Numbered from the stretch's first letter, positions 11,699 through 23,931 are shown. The stretch: DNA of 64,000 nt from Scalesia atractyloides (GCA_947069175.1 CAMTDV010000027.1:37771369-37835368), one strand, 5' to 3'. Notes: generated by a model not told the origin, from the sequence alone. Numbers and translations: made by a program.

Positions 11699-14600
11699 GT
11701 GAATAGTCATTGGATTGTTGACAGTGGAGCATCGAGGCACATGACAGGCGACTTAAGGCTCCTTTATGATGTGAAAAGCATTCGAGGAGGTTATGTTGCT
11801 TTTGCTGGAGACAAGGGCGGATACATCACTCGAGAAGGAATGGTATCCAATGGTGTTGTTAGCTTTGATAAGATCAATTATGTTCGTCAAATTGATCACA
11901 ATCTTCTAAGTGTTTCTCAAATCTGCGACAAGAAGTTCACGGTTCATTTTGATGATGCCGAATGTTATATGCTGAAACCTGGTTTCAAGATTCCGAAAGA
12001 ATGGATTCTCCTGCAGGCTCCAAGAATTAATGACTTGTATATTCTTGACATGAGCCAAGCTATTACCACGTCTACACAAGTCACATGTTTTGTATCAAAA
12101 GCCACCGAAAAGGAATCAATCTTTTGGCACAGACGCATGGGACACATTCACTAGAGGAAAATAAACTATTTGGTGAAAAATAATCTTGTGAGTGGTGTAC
12201 CAGTGAAGAACTTTCATTTACAAGACGTCTGTGTATCATGCCAGAAGGGAAAGCAAGCTAGAAAATTACATCCTGTGAAGAAGATTAACACAGTGAATAT
12301 GCCTCTTGAACGTCTTCATATGGACCTCTTTGGACCAATGAAACACAAGACTACCTTTGGTGATTCATATTGCTTAATAGTTACTGATGACTACTCAAGA
12401 TTTTCATGGGTGAATCTGTTGGCACACAAGGGTGAAGTTCCTGAAATCCTCAAGAATCTCCTGACACTACTAAAAAATTTGTAAAATTTGAAGATATGGA
12501 GAATCAGAAGCGACAATGGCACCGAATTTCAAGAATCATGTTATGGATGAGTTCTGTTTTTCTAAAGGCATTTTGCATAAGTACAGTTCTTGTTACACTC
12601 CACAACAAAATGGTGTCACTGAGAGGAAAATAGGACTCTGATTGAAACTGCAAGAACTATGTTAGTAGAATCAGAACTTCCTGTTCAATTCTGGGGGGAG
12701 GCTGTGGCTACTGCATGTTATACTATGAATAGAGTTCTTACGATGAAGAGGCATGGGAAAACATGTTTCGAGCTGCTACATAAAAGGAAACCGGATGTAT
12801 CTTTCTTAGAACCTTTTGGAGCTCCATGCACTATGATTTATCCACATGGAAAGTTTGGTCCAAAGGCTATTGAAGGTTTCTTTCTTGGATATGCTACTCC
12901 TAATTTCAGAGTGTGGAATTTGTCATCGAAAAAGATTGAAGAATGGGGTGAAGTTAAGGTTCAAAGATACACTGAATCAGTAAGAGCTCCGGGTGCTCCT
13001 TGGATGTTTGACTAGGATGGGCTGTTTGACTCCTTCAATCTGCCAACTTTTGATGATGCTTCTGCAGCTACTCAAATGCTACTAGAAAGTGAACTGCAGT
13101 TGACTCGTCATTAGTACGACCAATTATTGTTAACCCTCAAGTATCTACTTCGGTTAACAATCTTGTTTAGAATGAGGAATTCGAAGATGCTGCTGATTAT
13201 AATGTATCGTCAGAAGATAACGAGTTCCATGATGCTAATGAAGCTACTTCTGGTCCGGTTCCTGGAATTTCAGATGTCACGTCAAATGTGCAAAATCAAG
13301 GGACGGCTGAAGGTCATGCCTCTACATCTTCGTCAAATCCAGCAAACGAATTAGTTGTTGATCTGAATATCAACAACTTGGGTATAAATTCTCGAGTTCC
13401 TGATGTTCTTGAAACTCAAATTCATAATACCCATCCACAGCAGAATATTATAGGAGATGTCCTGAGTGGTGTGCATACTCGTAATCAGCTAAGGAATAAC
13501 TAGAATGCTGGTTTGCATTCGGTTATTAGGGAATCTGGGGAACAGAATGATTGGTCTTTTGCCTACTATGTCTGCCAAGTTGAACCGAAATCTTGAAAGG
13601 AGGTAATGAAAGAAGACTCATGGGTTGAAGCGATGCAAGAAGAACTTCAGCAGTTTCAGAAGTTAGGCGTGTGGAAATTGGTTGACAGGCCTGATAACTA
13701 TAAGAAGATTGGTACAAGATGGGTTTATAAGTGTAAGAAGGATGACCGAGGTTTTGTTGTGAGAAACAAAGCAAGATGTCCAGGGTTTTAATCAGGTAGA
13801 AGGCATTGATTACAATGAAGTTTATGCACCGGTAGCACATCTTGAGGCCATAAGAATCTTTTTGGCTTATGCGTCCTACAAGAAGTTTACCGTTTACCAA
13901 ATGGATGTGAAGAGTGCATTTCTTCATGGTGTGGTTGAAGAAGAAGTATATCTTGAGCAACAGCCGGGTTTTGAAGATCCAATTCATCCTGAGAAGGTTT
14001 GGCTTCTCAATAAGGCATGGTCTTCATCAGGCTCCTCGGACTTGGTATGAAACATTGTCTTCTTATCTTCTGAAGAATGGTTTTCGACGTGGGTTGATCG
14101 ACTGTACTCTCTTCATCAAGGAAGAAAATGAGGACTTATTGCTGGTACAAGTGTATGTTGATGATATTATTTTTGGGTCTACAAACGAGAAAATGTACCA
14201 AGAATTCGAACAGGTGATGCAACAGAAGTTCGAGATGAGCGCAATGGGAGAAATGACTTTCTTTTTAGGTTTGCAGGTTCATCAATCTAAGCAAGGATTT
14301 TCATCCATCAAACCAAGTACGTCGGGGATATTCTCAAACGATTTCAGATGGAAGACTCAAAGCCTTTGGGAACTCCATTAGCCTTTGGGAACTCCATTAG
14401 CTCATGATCATGGGATATCTTTATCATGCTATGATCGGATCTCTTATGTATCTTACTGCTTCAAGACCAGATATAATGTACCCAACATGTCTTCTAGCTC
14501 GCTACCAGTCAAGTCCAAAGGTTTCTCATTTGATGGTTGTGAAAAGAATCTTTCGTTATTTGAAGGGTCACCCGGACACTAGTCTCTGGTACCCTAAGGA

Positions 14601-15085
14601 TGATAAGTTCGATTTGACAACATTCAGTGATTCTGATCATGGTGGCTGCAAGATCGATGCAAAATCAACATTAGCAGGATGTCAGTTCTTGGGAAATCAC
14701 CTAGTCACATGGCAGTGCAAAAAGTAGACTTGTGTAGCTACGTCAACCTATGAGACTGAGTATATTTCAGCTTCTAGTTGCTGCTCTCGAGGTTCTATGG
14801 ATCTGACAGCAAATGCGCGCCTACGATTTTGAATTTCTAACTACTCCTATTTTTGTTTATAACGAAGCTGCTTTACAGATCACTCGTAATCCTGTACAAC
14901 ACTCAAAAACCAAACACATTGAGATTAAGTATCATTTCATATGAGATTGTTATGAAAAGAAACTTATCAATGTTGTTAAAATCCACATCGATCACCAACG
15001 TGCCGACCTGTTTACAAAAGCTTTTGATAAATCTCCTTATGATTATCTACTTTTGGTCAATGGCATCAAGGTGAAACCCGAGTAA
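11699..15085 (+). pseudogene. pol: Copia pol: protease-integrase-RT-RNase H, frameshifted
   Basis: Domains appear in Copia order. The protease has WIVDSGASRHM, with the catalytic Asp codon near 11720. The pre-integrase zinc region (FWHRRMGHIH, then CVSCQKGKQ) spans 12120-12260. The integrase core keeps D (12323), D in SDNGTEF (12511) and E in NGVTERK (12621). Reverse transcriptase covers about 13606-14390, with QMDVKSAFLHG and the catalytic YVDD at 14154-14165. RNase H has FSDSDHGG near 14628 and ends near 15085 with IDHQRADLFTKAF-type sequence. Stops or frame changes occur at about 12152, 12482, 12630, 13013, 13500, 13790, 14030, 14300 and 14727, and a short direct duplication lies at 14362-14398. 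Catalytic motifs survive but the frame does not. Confidence 0.88.
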
Positions 15086-15698
15086 ATCATCCTTGGCTAA
15101 TCATTTTTCGTAAATATCTTCTTAATATCTAAAACAACAAAAAGATTTTCCATTTTCTCTTATTTTTATATTTTAGGGGGAGAAAATTTCAAGAAAATAC
15201 AAAAACATGAGATAATACAAAAATACAAAAATATGTCTTTTATTTATTTAAGTTTTCATTTATTTACCTTCTTTATTTAAGGGGGAGAAAAATTTCGAAA
15301 AATACAAAAACAATAGAAAATTCAAAAATAAAAAATGAGCTTCTTGGAAAGATAAGAGAAGATGATGATACACACTGGTGATCTGTCAAAAAAATAAAAC
15401 GAAAATTGATAAGTAGCTTTACTAATGATGTATTGGTAGGCTCACAATCAAATTAAATGTGCAGGTTGATATAAACATAACGGACTGCAAGCCAGGTGGG
15501 AACCATTCATTGGCATATGGTCTTGGTACCGAAATTTCGTTTGATAGTATGCTGAGGTTCTGAGATATGCGGTCTTTATGCTGGCTTATCATCTGGGTAT
15601 CATGGTTGAATCTTTTACCGAAAAATAACGGTGACGCAAGTCTAGAACTTCCATGATACCATACTTACTTGTAAATACTGCATACGACCATCAATAAG

Positions 15699-15908
15699 TG
15701 ATAAAATATCACATCCACCCAAAAAATAAGTGATAGAATATCACAGCTTTATGCAGGAGCTAAGTTCATCTCTTTGTCGGTACGATGGTACTAACCTGTT
15801 CACGGACTTACTCCTGTGCCCTGCACGCATTCGAAATTCAAGTTCCTCATCAATAAGTGATTTAATCGCTTGGGGCTTGTTTTCAATCAAAATAAGTGAG
15901 TATCTCAC
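15699..15908 (+). repeat. Four short stem-loops with common AATAAGTGA lead
   Basis: GTGATAAAATATCAC (15699-15713), GTGATAGAATATCAC (15730-15744), GTGATTTAATCGC (15857-15869) and GTGAGTATCTCAC (15896-15908). Each is preceded by AATAA, so all four read AATAAGTGA into the stem. The fourth stem changes T to G on one side and A to C on the other, keeping its pairing; the third keeps a wobble pair. They occur as two close pairs about 150 bp apart. Confidence 0.7.
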
Positions 15909-16562
15909 ATCATATATGTTAAAACAGATGATAAGCAGTATACTCACCGGTAAGATTTTCTCTCGTGCATGTCTTGATACGGGAATGTGTCGTGAAGTGG
16001 TTGAACACCAGCTAGTAAGTATAAATCATACATTAATCATATCTCCTAATCATGATTACATCTGATAAGCCGAGCTTACATGGACAACAATACCGATAAT
16101 CACAGTAGAATACGTATCTATTTAATTTGATGTTTTTAAACAAAACTTGTTTTTGGAAAGATTAAAAGCTGGTATGATTCTCTTACCAGGAAACTCTGAA
16201 AAAGAATTGTCTAGTAAAAATACAGTTTATTCTTATCTTTTAGTAGTTATTTTATTTTAGTTTACTCTGTTGCTAAACTAAAGTATTATTGACTTAGCCA
16301 AAGAAATTCAAATTTTTTTCTACCAAGATACACCCTGAAAATCATTTGTCTTGCTATCATAACTTCATAAAGTACTTTCTTACAACGGGTAAACTCATTT
16401 CAAAGAGCAAAATCTGTTTAACGAGCTCTTTTCCTAACTCAATTTGTGATTAGTGTGGATATGTACAAAGTTCTAAACAGATCAACAAAAACCTAAGGTC
16501 CTCAAAGAACTAAAAAGTCTAGTTTTTTAGAAAACTTGGACTCATACAAATCAAAGATCACT

Positions 16563-17075
16563 CGTACGAGCCATTGTGCCTCGTACGAATGACAACTAGG
16601 GTCTTGTACGAATGGAGTTCTTCATACGAGCTAAGGTAGTTCGCACGAGTATCTTGATGTGGTATAAAGGTGATGAAGTTCTTTGGTGGGACTTTACTTT
16701 CACCCTGCTCACGTCATTCTTTCACCTCTCCTTAAGTTGTTTATGATATTTTTAAGGTATATTTGACAATGTTGGCATACTTTGAAGATGAACAACTTGA
16801 CCATTATCTGACCATGTGACTCTGACTGACATGAACAACAAACTTTAAGTGAAGAATCTTTAACGAAGAACAAGTTCCTCATGAATAATCTTCTCTTGAA
16901 GTTGTTTGTGCGAACAATATCAGTACGAGTGAAATACCACTCGCACGGGTAACATATCGCTCGTATGAGCCAGTTACTCGTACGAGTACATCACTTGTTT
17001 AACCAAGTCATTTGTTCATAAAAATCAGTTGTTCTTCGTACGAAGAAATTGTTATTCGTATGAGTCATTAATTCT
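16563..17075 (+). repeat. Second CGTACGA motif cluster (3' region)
   Basis: Motif cores at 16563, 16582, 16605, 16623 and 16642 are 18-23 bp apart. A further group lies at about 16920-17075. Same motif and phase as the leader array of this element. Confidence 0.65.
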
Positions 17076-17133
17076 TCGTCCAGGGAATACATACATACAG
17101 AAAGTTTGAAATAAAACTTTTTGTGTATATTTA

Positions 17134-17867
17134 TGTTGATACACTTTTGTGTCTGTCGCTTGTTCTTAGTTACGTTTGTAATTGTACGGTCTTTGTTTAC
17201 AATGTCTGTATAGTTTGGTCGTGTCGACCAAATCAAGATATCCTCCTATCTTGGTTTAGTACGACGATGAGATTGTCTGTGTAAAACAGTTGCATGTGTG
17301 CATACTGTTGAGTCTTGTGTACGTCATGTCTGTGACAGGATCTCAAAAGAAGACTTCTATGTGCGAGTGGGAATACTTCGTACGAGCAAGATATTGCTCG
17401 TACGAGCCACCTACCATTCGTACGAACAAGTCCCTCTAAACAAGCATGCTTGTTTCGTATGAGCTAGTTGATGCTCGTACGAACCAACTTGTTCATACGA
17501 GTATCTTTGGAGAATGTTCTTCGTGTCTTTTGGTGTTTCGTATGACCAGCAACATACTTCATACAGTTGCTGAGTATGGACACTATATAAGCAGACATGC
17601 ACTTCTCATATAGGGTGACCTCCTAGAGAGACTAGAGCTATACTAGAAAGAGAGACACAAGAGCACAGAGTGTGTTGCATGAGAGTGTATGAACATTGTT
17701 TGTATATGTTTGTATCAGTTCTCTTCAGTTAATCAAGATATTCAATCTTTGTTTATCCTGTGTTCTTACTTTGTTTTAGTTTACATACTTACGAGGATTC
17801 CGCATTCGTATTTGTGTTGTATAAAATAGGGAAGTAGGTTAATCTTGATCCTCCAAGTGGACCTACA
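17134..17867 (+). mobile_element. Solo LTR of a related Copia family, inside the element
   Basis: 734 bp, starting TGTTGATACACTTTTGTG and ending GGACCTACA. Its TATA box is at 17584. It resembles the two outer LTRs but its U3 differs clearly. Flanks ATTTA and ATTCC share three of five bases, so the target duplication is weak or mutated. Because the outer LTRs have a perfect GTCTG duplication, this third LTR is best explained as a later insertion that recombined to a solo LTR. CGTACGA-type motifs at 17379, 17399, 17419, 17456, 17476 and 17494 keep about 20-bp spacing. Confidence 0.7.
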
Positions 17868-17916
17868 ATTCCCCAATGAATTTATGTTCTTATCCTTGTT
17901 GTCTTATGTGTATAGA

Positions 17917-19979
17917 ATGGAACAAAAGGAACATAAAAGAAAACCCGCAACGAAGAGAACTAACAAGTTAGAAGTGAAAATTATGTCAGAACCAAGACAT
18001 AACATGGTGGCCTACTTAGATCCGGAAGACAAATTTGCTAAGTACAACGGTATAATGAAGTTTTTGCGCGACTCAAGGATACATTATGCTATCACACACA
18101 AGACTACAGTATACAAGATGTTGATCAAGGAATTTTGGGATTCAGCTAAAGTTATTGAAGTGAATGGGTAGAAACTTATTCATGGGAGAGTGAATGACTT
18201 GAACGTAGATATCTCTGTTGAAATCATTAACTCAATATTACAGCTTGGCGATGATTCTGAAGCTCCTTTCTTAGTACCGTTGAAGTGTCAACGTGGATGT
18301 TTGCTTAGAATGAAATGTGTTGGAGATTTTCTCGTGGGACAACTAAACAAAGCATGGTTGCCACTCCGATACAAGTTCTTTCTACATGTTATAATTCAGT
18401 GTTTGAGCAATAGAGGAAGTGGTTATGACATGGCGAATAACGACTTAGTTGTAATGATGATAGCTTTGACATTGAACAAACCGTTTAGTGTTCCAAAGTA
18501 TATTTTGCGAACATGAAGGAGAACCTGAGAAGAACCGGATATGGTGGAAACAAGTTTTGGATGTATCCTCGTTTTCTCCAAATGATCTTGAATGTGCAAC
18601 ATCCAAATCTTCCGAAGAACGACATCGATGTTTTAAAAGTAGAAGTCATGATGGAAAATTCGTTAAAGATCTTTAGAGGTGTAGCAGCAAAACGTTATAA
18701 GGAAAGTATACCTCCTTGTAAATTGATCGGTTTTCTGGAAAATGATGAATATGTTGCACCAGAAAACGATAAGTGGCGCCATGATGACAGTGAGTCAGAT
18801 AATGAAGAACCACCTTTAAAGAAGATGATTGAAGATAAGTTTGGTCATCAAAAGGAAAAAGGTAATGATGATGACAATGATGATGATGGTAATGGTGGTG
18901 CAAGTGATGTAGGTATTACAGGTGGTGATAAGGGAAGAAAGAAAGAAACAAAGCAAAAGGACTATGGAAACATCGTCAGCACAACCTGAAATCACACAAC
19001 CTACAACCTCATATCAAGAAACTATACTGAACAAGTTGCAAAAGTCCAGACCTGTAATGACGGAACCCACTACAACCTCTGAACGACAACCTTCAAATAC
19101 CACAGCAGCTGAAACACCTTCGGCTGAAGATACTCCAATTCAATCACAACCTACTACTTCATCAGTCCAACAATCCCAATCCATAACTCATCAACAAAAT
19201 ACAAACGAAGTAGCTGTTTATTCTCTGAAATGGAACAGGATGAGAAAGTGGATTTTCTGTTCTCTCAGTTGCAAGCTGCAGCAATTCAGATTAACAAGCA
19301 TTCGGAGTTTATGTCTTCAAATCGGAACACAGTTGTCGAACAACAGTTGGAGATAAAATTCTCTCAGTTGCAAGCTGCAGCAATTCAGATTAACAAGCAT
19401 TCGGAGTTTATGTCTTCAAATCGGAACACAGTTGTCGAACAACAGTTGGAGATAAATTCTTTGAAAGAGACTGTTAGAAAACAGGATTCTGAAATTGCTC
19501 AGTTTAGAAAAGAAAATGAGCGACTGAAGGCTACAGATGCTGAAAGGGCAACACAGCTACAACAGTTGAGAGCAGCTGATAACTCTCGGGGGATTGAGAT
19601 AAATAGGCTGAAAGAACGTAGTGCGGCTGTACAACGATATGCCAAAACATTAACTGCTAAACATAATGACTTGAGAGAATGGTATCATTCTCGTAATGCT
19701 ACACTGGTTGAAGGCTTTAATGGTATTAAAGACGTATTTGAAATGAGCAGAAAGCGGGTGAACATTCTATGGAATGAAAGATGCAAAGCACAGGAGATCA
19801 AACGTAAACATGATCAGGATAGTGAAGACCCTGGCAATCCTGATGCTTCAGCCTCATCCTCGCAACCAAAGGTTTCTGCTTCAACTCCAGTACTAGAGTC
19901 AAATGTACAGCAGATCGTGACCGATCCAGTAGCACTCAAGAGGAAACAAGAAAGTTTTAATGTTTCTGGAAAGTTTTGA
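17917..19979 (+). pseudogene. Extra downstream Copia ORF (SIRE-type aORF, coiled coil)
   Basis: ATG 17917 opens a lysine-rich start (MEQKEHKRKPATKR). It leads into MVAYLDPEDKFAKYNGIMKF and KTTVYKMLIKEFWDSA, a domain I recognise from the ORF after RNase H in Asteraceae Copia polyproteins. LPLRYKFFLHVIIQCLS and NKFWMYPRFLQMIL follow at about 18355-18610. After an acidic stretch and a Thr/Gln/Ser-rich linker comes a long coiled coil (19230-19800), with a duplicated 33-residue unit. One in-frame TAG at 18169 and frame changes near 18500, 18950 and 19220 break it. In SIRE elements such ORFs were called envelope-like; I see no signal peptide or membrane segment here. Its position just before the polypurine tract is as expected. 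Role unknown. Confidence 0.7.
19261..19458 (+). repeat. 99-bp tandem duplication in coiled-coil ORF
   Basis: Two head-to-tail copies (19261-19359 and 19360-19458), essentially identical, add exactly 33 residues in frame (FSQLQAAAIQINKH onward). The near identity suggests a recent event. Confidence 0.9.
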
Positions 19980-20077
19980 AGACCTGATTATCAATCAACG
20001 ATGGATTGAATATTTTAAGGGGAGTTTGTTGATACAACAGGCATTTCGGAATGAAGATCGAAGACCAAGCAACAACC

Positions 20078-20088
20078 AAGGGGGAGTT
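20078..20088 (+). other. Polypurine tract
   Basis: AAGGGGGAGTT lies directly before the 3' LTR. It is the expected plus-strand priming site, and its orientation confirms the plus-strand sense of the element. Confidence 0.8.
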
Positions 20089-20813
20089 TGTTGATACACT
20101 TTTGTGTCTGTCGCTTGTTCTTAGTTACGTCTGTAATTGTACGGTCTTTGTATATTGTGTCTGTATAGTATGGTCGTGTCAACCAAATCGAGATATCCTC
20201 CTATCTTGATTTAGTACGACGATTAGTTTATCTGAGTAAATAGTTGCATGAGTGCACATGTCTGTTGGCACGTTCTTCGAAGAACACATCCAAGTACGAT
20301 TAAGAGATGCTTTGTACAAGCAAGATGTTGATCGTACGAGTCACAATCCATTCTTACGAGTGGCTCATTGTAACAAGTATGGTGTTTGAGTCGTACGAGA
20401 TAGTTCATATTCGTACGAGCCATGGGACATTCGCACAAGCATCTTTTGGAGAAGGTACTTCGTGTCTTATGGTGTTTCGTACAACCAGCAACATTCTTCG
20501 TATCGTTGGTAGGTATGGACACTATATAAACAGACATGCACTTCTCAGTGAAAGGGAGACGTGAGATATCAGTGAACAAGCTAGAGAAAGAGACATTGAA
20601 GCACAAGAACATAGAGAGTATTTCATGAGTCTGTATGAACATTGTTTGTATGTGTTTGTACTAGTTCTCTTCTGTTAATCAAGATATTGAATCTTTGGTT
20701 ATCCTGTGTTTCTTACTTTGCTTTGGTTTGCATACTTATGAGGATTCCGCACTCGTATTTGTGTTGTATAAACAGGGAAGTAGGTTAATCTTGATCTTCC
20801 AAGTGGAGCTATT
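20089..20813 (+). repeat. 3' LTR of SIRE-like Copia element
   Basis: 725 bp, homologous to 6535-7267, with TATA at 20523-20530. The last bases have mutated from CTACA to CTATT. The matching GTCTG duplication immediately outside fixes the end at 20813. Confidence 0.85.
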
Positions 20814-20818
20814 GTCTG

Positions 20819-23800
20819 TACACAAATTCTTTTTGTGTTCATATACCTTTGAATGTTTACAGTTAATTAGTCTTCGTCAAGGCCCATAATTAACCAAGTA
20901 CTAGTCTAGCACACTTTAGACTATAATACTTTAGCATGTGAATAGAAGATGCATCATTCTGATTCTTCATAGCCCTAAGGATATCATAATATCACTTTGT
21001 AACATTCATCCCTTGTTAAGACAAAATAATGAGACTTATTTATAATCCTAAAAATCAATATTTAGGAAGGTCTCACAAATTATTGTATATAGCACATAGC
21101 TAATTTTTATCATTCAATTAAGGAACATAACTTGTTTACCTTTGATCTCCAACGCTTTACCATTGACTCATAAAGACTTAAACTTAAATCTTAATCCAAG
21201 TCACTTGGCGAGCACATTCATCACCAACAAGATGAATGTTCCTCGTCTATAATCACTATTATGTGTGAGATAGAGTCAATTAGATCGACAATCAACAAAA
21301 TGGCGTTAATAATTTTGTCGTAAGTGATTTGTACACATCTATTGTTATTCATTAGGAGATATGTATATTTAAGAACGAATATAAAATCTCCATATTGTTC
21401 TGACAATAATCAAGTGGTAGATCTATCTACGTATAGATCACTCGAAACAAATCTTGCAAGATTTATCAAAGCTATATAATAACAAATAGTACTTTTTCTT
21501 TCGTATGTTAGAATTCACACTTGTGAATTTTCCAATCACTTCTAACAAAGTTTGTCGACATGGATCTCATTTGTGTATTTCATTTCAATACACTGAGTAC
21601 GTTCTTTCATTATTCTTTCATGGTGTGGTTATACATTTGATGTTTCGTCTTTGACTTTTAGTCAATGCAACAACTCTCAAGTTGTTTATGTCCAATTATG
21701 TTAATGTACTATCCGTTTAAAACCATATTCTTTTAAATAATGTATAGTTAACGTTATATTACTTTTAAAAAAAAATTATACGTCACAAACACTAATGATT
21801 TATTTCTTTGTAAAAAATTGCATGCGTTATCCGAAGATATTGAACACAAAACAATAAAATACGTTGGAAACTAAATCATAAGTGTGAACATTTTTGAAAT
21901 TTAACGGAAGCATAGACGATATGTAGACATCAAATATCAAAGTGCTTTTATCTTCCACGCTTTATATTCTGACTGAAACCTTCTTAGCGATATTATCCCA
22001 TGCCATGTCTTGAGGTACTCCCTCAATAATACTCTATGCACTTGTAAGTACAAGTTCCTCTTTTCATCCTGAAGCTTTAAACTTGGACAATTCTGCTCAA
22101 AACAACACCAGGTTGTTATAAAGGCTACATTTAAGTAGTAAACTTGAACAATTAAATTTGTTCACAACACCAAGTTGTTTTCCACGAGATTGTTACTTTG
22201 TTCAACAAATGCTACTTCTAGCAAGAGTAGCAAACCATTTGAATTCTAAAAACTATGCAAAACATTGTTTTAAAATTATTTCAAAATATTTCCTTAGTTT
22301 TGTAATGTACAATATTAATAATATCAGTTAGAGTTAATGATAACATAAATCAAAACCCATAATATCAAATAGTTTTATATTGTTTAGTCTTACGACGCAT
22401 GTACTAAATGTTTTTAACACGCATGTTGGAAAAAAAATGTTATAACAGATACATTATAGAAATGAACGTTTACACAAAAAGTTTGCCAAGGATAAAGTTT
22501 ATAAAATAAACCATTTCTCATCATTTTTAATGCACACATAGGTAATTAAATATTTACATAAAATATTTCCATTTATTATGGCTATACAATGTACAATCTC
22601 TAACATTGTATTTGTACTACACATTTTAACACGCGTGTTAGAAAATGTAAGTCATTATATATATATATATAACATGACCATTTGGATTTAGAAATCATTA
22701 ATTAAAGTTGGTGATAAATCCCACACAACTACACCATTACTTTATGGTGATTTAATTCTTGTATTCTTACTCTTGTAGTTTTCCAATCTCATCAAGTTAG
22801 GCACATATTTTAATAAAAGAGACATGGTGTGAAAAGAGTCTCACTTAATTAGAGATTTTATTAGAGACAAAATTCTAATAAAAGCTAAATTGACATAAAA
22901 CTCTACTTAAGAGTTTATCTTCCATATAAAGAGTCTAGTAAATAATTATAATTTCATTAAATTCATACAAATAACAACACCATCACTCTATGGTGATTTA
23001 ATTTTTGAAGCCAATCAAACATCAATTTCAATATATGACCTTTTATTTCTAAACCATACAAAGCATAATATAAGTGTTTTGTATTCATTAAAATCAATGT
23101 TATTGCTACAACAAATTACTTATATAAAATGTTCACATAAACATTTCAAAACAGTTGTATTTTAACCATTTTTCAAATCATGTTAAAATGAAAGAAAATC
23201 TAACGCGTACGTTAGAAATATTAACATTTCCACAAAATGTTAATTCGACTTGCTGTAAACACATACATTGTTCAAATAAATAAGTCATTTCAATACACAC
23301 GTTAGAAAATGAACAATTAAAAATTGCTTCTAAACTAACGCTTTCCATAAACGTTTCTAACACGCATGTCAGAAATAAAGGATTATAAAAATCATTATAA
23401 GGCTTATTAGTTTATATAAAATAAACTTATTTTTAACACTCATTCTGTAAATCATATTATATAAATAAAACCATATTATATAAATAATATAATCATTTCT
23501 AACAAGCATGTTATAACATGAAGCGTTTAAAAAAACGTATTATTAATAAAAATAAAGTCGGTATAACGCACACATTAGAGAATTTAACGTTTACAAAAAA
23601 ACGTATGGTTTAAACTAATAAACCCGATCTAAAACGAAGGTTAGAAAAATTAACGATTCCAAAATCATTTAAAAAACCAAACGGTTGAACCAAAAATATC
23701 GCTTTTGTACCACGGTATAGGATTTAAGATTGTATCTCAATCTCAAGAAATCTAAACACAACAAGTTGTACTACATACATGTTTCTCAAAAAAAATATTT

Positions 23801-23931
23801 ATAAGATCATAATCTCTAAGAATTATATATATTTTTTTTATTATTTTATTATAAATCTTTTTATGAACCAAAATCCTCATAAATGAGGTTTTATGATTGT
23901 AGCAACAATCTCACGGAATTTGTTTTAAGTT
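20819..23931. other. Interior of LARD-like element, segment 3
   Basis: 3.1 kb of AT-rich DNA without recognisable coding capacity. The right half contains repeated palindromic AACACGCGTGTT-type motifs. A degraded primer-site-like motif lies near 23702. Confidence 0.5.
22415..23640. repeat. Dispersed palindromic TAACACGCGTGTTA-type motifs
   Basis: About eight variants occur. The perfect palindrome TAACACGCGTGTTA is at 22627-22640. Related copies lie near 22415, 23201, 23295, 23354, 23497, 23563 and 23629, usually ending in TTAGAAA and often followed by AATG or TTAAC. Spacing is irregular. Confidence 0.6.

Larger units (their letters stand above)
15086..17133 (+). other. Copia 3' untranslated spacer
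   Basis: About 2 kb between pol and the solo LTR. It has two GGGGGAGAAAA polypurine-like tracts (about 15176 and 15283), then four short hairpins at 15699-15908. Two runs of CGTACGA-type motifs follow (16563-16648 and about 16920-17075). No coding domain is evident. Confidence 0.65.
6535..20813 (+). mobile_element. SIRE-like Copia retrotransposon, complete ends, decayed
   Basis: The 5' LTR (6535-7267) and 3' LTR (20089-20813) are bracketed by a perfect 5-bp duplication GTCTG (6530-6534 and 20814-20818). In order come the primer site (7270-7281), a long leader, gag with two zinc knuckles, and pol in Copia order (protease, integrase, reverse transcriptase, RNase H). A 2-kb untranslated spacer, a solo LTR of a related family, an extra downstream ORF and a polypurine tract complete it. 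The extra ORF after pol and a total of about 13.5 kb without the solo LTR fit the SIRE/Maximus type of Copia. Many stops and frameshifts in gag and pol show it can no longer move by itself. Confidence 0.88.

Noticed and set aside
15730..16065. 111-codon plus-strand frame in the Copia 3' region
   Set aside because: No recognisable domain, and it spans the hairpin series; composition looks non-coding.
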